A DNA stretch of 7,162 nt, from contig DAPQ01000009.1 of NCBI GenBank assembly GCA_002502175.1, positions 1 through 7,162 of the forward strand, given 5' to 3'. Shown piece after piece: positions 5,273 through 7,162 of this stretch. A program made the position numbers and the translations under genes. This DNA comes from Euryarchaeota archaeon UBA19. GTDB lineage: Archaea; Thermoplasmatota; Poseidoniia; Poseidoniales; Thalassarchaeaceae. The notes below the pieces were generated by a model, which saw only the letters and a list, made by a program, of their open reading frames with translations, was not told where the DNA came from and made no database searches. Numbering within the stretch: the stretch's first letter is position 1; every line of letters begins with the position of its first letter.

Positions 5273-6919
5273 GTGCGAGAAGAGGTCGATTGGGATAAGG
5301 CCGCGCGCGCCAGCCTGTTATTGAAGGCGGTGAGTTGCTGGCGGAAAAATTCTGATTCATGGTTCGCACACGCGTATGAAAGACTCCCAGAAACAGTACG
5401 AGTGAATCCCTTATCAGGAGACCAAGAATGGCTCGAAGACTGGTTAAAATCGTTAGACTGTGAGCCTATAGAGTGGTTCAATGGAGTCGGTTCTGCTTGG
5501 ACTATGCCGTTCCCACGCGGTAAGGCTGAGGGAGATGTAAAATCCGCCCTTGCCGCTTTACATGAAACTGGAAGATTAACTCGGCAAGAGGCTGTGTCGA
5601 TGTTGCCTGTACTGGCTTTAGACCCGAAACCTGGCGAATATATTCTCGACTTATGCGCCAGCCCGGGATCAAAGACTTCACAGATTGCAGAACATCTGAA
5701 TGATTCTGGAGTCGTTGTCGCGAACGAAATTGTCAGGGGTCGAGTAAATCTACTAGTTTCCAATATGCAGAGACACCGTTCGCGAAGCAATATCATTGTC
5801 AACCACGATGCACGTCATTTTCCCAAGGTTCCAGAATTTGGCTATGACCGAATATTAGTTGATGCACCCTGCACAGGCACTGGAACCACGCGCAAGAACC
5901 CCGATGTATGGTCTCGCTGGAAACCAAGTGGTGGACGCTCGATGCAGAAGTTGCAAATCGATATTTTGAGTCGGGCTACAAAACTTGTCAAATCTGGAGG
6001 ACGAGTTGTCTACTCGACCTGTTCTCTAGATCCTATTGAAAACGAAGCTGTAGTTGCCGAGGTTTTGAGAAACGACTCTTCTTTGAAGCTGATTTCAGCC
6101 CAAGATTTGATTCCAAAATTACTCGCTTCTGAAGGAATGACCCAATGGCCTGTGCTTTCTGATGAATGTTCAATTGTTCAGAATGAACAAGAAGAAGACC
6201 GTTTCCTTTCTCCTTCTGAAAAAGAAATCATTGATGCTCTGCCACTATGCATGAGGGTGTGGAATGATGAGTCAACAGCAGGAGGATTTTTCCTTGCTGT
6301 AATAGAGAAAAAATCTTCTGTAGAAACAGAAGCCAATACGCTAGTTAATCGGGAGTTAACGGAAGATGAAGCACCCGTAGATAACGAGGATGTTCCGCAA
6401 CCAATTTCATCAGATACTAGAACCATCTTGGAAGAGGAATTGGGAGCCTTACCAGACGACCTCTGGGTGCGAGGAAAGAAAGTTCTCTTATCGACTGCCG
6501 AAGCACACGAAATTTGGTCCTCTGAAAGGAGTCGAAGAGGCGGAAGGACCCGGATTCCGGGTAGGCGTTGGCGTCCTTTGAAAGTGGTTTATCTCGGGCT
6601 CGAAGCAATTCATTTACGACGTGGAGAGTTTGAGCGAGTTGTTGGTTCTGCGGCGAAAAAATTCGCCGATATAATCGAGAAAGGACGTACCGAAGTGCCA
6701 TCGGAAGTTATCGATTCCTTACTCTCAGGAGATGAGCCAGAACCCACTTCGCTGAGTTCAAAACTAGCATCTGAGAGAGGGAATTTTCTGTTGGTCGATG
6801 AATCGGATGGAACCACTATTCCGGTTTGGATTGGAGGACGAGTTAGTCTGATGATGAGAACCGCAGAAGTACATGTTTTACGACTAATGAGAGATATCAT
6901 AGTCAATCAAGAAGAATGA
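5273..6919 (+). CDS. tRNA cytosine-5 methyltransferase, NSUN2/Trm4-like, full length
   Basis: The 548-residue enzyme transfers a methyl group from S-adenosylmethionine to C5 of cytosine in RNA, most likely tRNA. Motifs in order: RLPETVRVNP (37-46), GRLTRQEAVSMLP (100-112), the SAM-binding LDLCASPGSKT (125-135), NHDA (177-180), LVDAPCTGTGTTRKNPDVW (195-213) with Cys200, and YSTCSLDPIENEAV (247-260) with the nucleophile Cys250. Next come a TAGGFFLAVIEKKS block (335-348) and an acidic linker (350-392). A C-terminal domain follows (about 395-540), with RPLKVVYLGLEAI and PVWIGGRVSLMMRTAEVHVLRLM. Wording and order match eukaryotic NSUN2/Trm4 closely, including the last domain. Ordinary archaeal m5C enzymes are near 310-450 residues and usually lack it. 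In eukaryotes the targets are C34 and C48-C50; here that is inferred. GTG 5273 is the first in-frame start, since a TGA lies at 5261. The real start may be 5202 with a frame break. Confidence 0.92.
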   Translation: MREEVDWDKAARASLLLKAVSCWRKNSDSWFAHAYERLPETVRVNPLSGDQEWLEDWLKSLDCEPIEWFNGVGSAWTMPFPRGKAEGDVKSALAALHETGRLTRQEAVSMLPVLALDPKPGEYILDLCASPGSKTSQIAEHLNDSGVVVANEIVRGRVNLLVSNMQRHRSRSNIIVNHDARHFPKVPEFGYDRILVDAPCTGTGTTRKNPDVWSRWKPSGGRSMQKLQIDILSRATKLVKSGGRVVYSTCSLDPIENEAVVAEVLRNDSSLKLISAQDLIPKLLASEGMTQWPVLSDECSIVQNEQEEDRFLSPSEKEIIDALPLCMRVWNDESTAGGFFLAVIEKKSSVETEANTLVNRELTEDEAPVDNEDVPQPISSDTRTILEEELGALPDDLWVRGKKVLLSTAEAHEIWSSERSRRGGRTRIPGRRWRPLKVVYLGLEAIHLRRGEFERVVGSAAKKFADIIEKGRTEVPSEVIDSLLSGDEPEPTSLSSKLASERGNFLLVDESDGTTIPVWIGGRVSLMMRTAEVHVLRLMRDIIVNQEE

Positions 6920-6961
6920 ACATACGTTCAATCTACTAGCGGATTTTGAGGTGAATGTTCA
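6917..6961 (+). promoter_or_regulatory. Two related palindromes before the Lrp-type gene
   Basis: TGAACATACGTTCA (6917-6930) has arms TGAAC/GTTCA and begins at the methyltransferase stop codon. TGAATGTTCA (6952-6961) has arms TGAA/TTCA and ends 13 bases before the regulator start. Both share the half-site TGAA and their centres are 33 bases apart, about three helical turns. Two phased palindromes upstream of an Lrp/AsnC gene suit autoregulation, which is common in the family, but binding is inferred. Confidence 0.45.
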
Positions 6962-6974
6962 ATAGCCTAATGCC

Positions 6975-7162
6975 TTGAGCACAGTCTCCCGAGGGATATT
7001 CATTCTCGACGATACCGACCGTAGAATCATTCAGGTGCTGGAACGCGATGCTCGAACATCGCTTCGCGGCATAGCAGAGGAGGTCGGTGTTTCTCTAGGT
7101 ACAGTTAGCAATCGAGTGAAGAAATTAGAAGACAGTGGAGTCATCAAGGAGTACCGAGTGAT
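6975..7162 (+). CDS. Lrp/AsnC-family transcriptional regulator, N-terminal part
   Basis: The first 62 codons run off the right edge. The sequence gives the typical Lrp/AsnC DNA-binding domain: ILDDTDRRIIQVLERDAR, then TSLRGIAEEVGVSLGTVSNRVKKLEDSGVIKEYRV, a winged helix-turn-helix with recognition helix around SLGTVSNRVKKLED. The ligand-sensing RAM domain expected at about residues 65-150 lies outside the window. There is no ATG in frame. The TTG at 6975-6977 is the only usual start codon between the TAG at 6963-6965 and the conserved domain, and gives MSTVSRGIFILDD. An ATG at 6970 is out of frame and stops at once. Lrp-type proteins control amino-acid and energy metabolism genes and often their own gene. 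The gene follows the methyltransferase by 55 bases on the same strand but probably has its own promoter. Confidence 0.88.
   Translation, partial: MSTVSRGIFILDDTDRRIIQVLERDARTSLRGIAEEVGVSLGTVSNRVKKLEDSGVIKEYRV

Noticed and set aside
5209..5802. 197-codon minus-strand open frame
   Set aside because: It is antisense to the conserved catalytic part of the methyltransferase and its sequence is low in recognisable motifs.
1..7162. CRISPR array, insertion sequence or defence system
   Set aside because: No regularly spaced repeats, transposase, nuclease or toxin-antitoxin motifs were seen on either strand.

Overview
The window looks archaeal, most likely a marine planktonic euryarchaeon of the Poseidoniales / Marine Group II type. 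The strongest sign is a small Sec61-beta (SecG-type archaeal/eukaryal) protein with the family motif GLIRYFDEE. Supporting signs are a XerA-like tyrosine recombinase, an Lrp/AsnC regulator, T-run terminators directly behind stop codons, few Shine-Dalgarno sequences, strongly acidic proteins and mid-range GC. The lineage is an inference from style and gene content. No rRNA or other marker gene is present to prove it.

Layout. (1) Positions 1-890, minus strand: the 5' part (296 codons) of a SAP-domain protein with a long acidic linker and one membrane segment, running off the left edge. (2) 891-1101: a divergent intergenic region packed with inverted repeats. (3) 1102-2055, plus: a RimK-type ATP-grasp glutamate ligase, closed by a hairpin and T6 terminator. 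(4) 2056-2210: a short gap with GC-rich hairpins. (5) 2211-3338, plus: a complete tyrosine recombinase with all six catalytic residues. (6) 3344-3571, minus: a small Cys/His-rich protein convergent with the recombinase. (7) 3619-4476, plus: an unknown 285-residue protein whose start codon sits in the loop of a perfect inverted repeat. (8) 4477-4674, minus: Sec61-beta, whose stop abuts the stop of the previous gene with no gap. (9) 4764-5138, minus: an unknown 124-residue protein. (10) 5273-6919, plus: a tRNA m5C methyltransferase that resembles eukaryotic NSUN2/Trm4 along its whole length, including the C-terminal domain; its true start may lie at 5202 behind a one-base frame break. (11) 6975 to the right edge, plus: the start of an Lrp/AsnC regulator with two palindromic sites in front of it.

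The genes do not form one pathway. They are mostly single-gene units of informational or housekeeping type: tRNA modification, protein export, chromosome-dimer resolution, protein or cofactor glutamylation, transcription control and a possible DNA-membrane tether. I see no mobile element, CRISPR array, tRNA or rRNA gene. The most notable items are the full-length NSUN2-like enzyme, the SAP-plus-membrane-anchor protein, a RimK in a lineage that lacks the bacterial RimK substrate, and the palindrome-rich intergenic regions.
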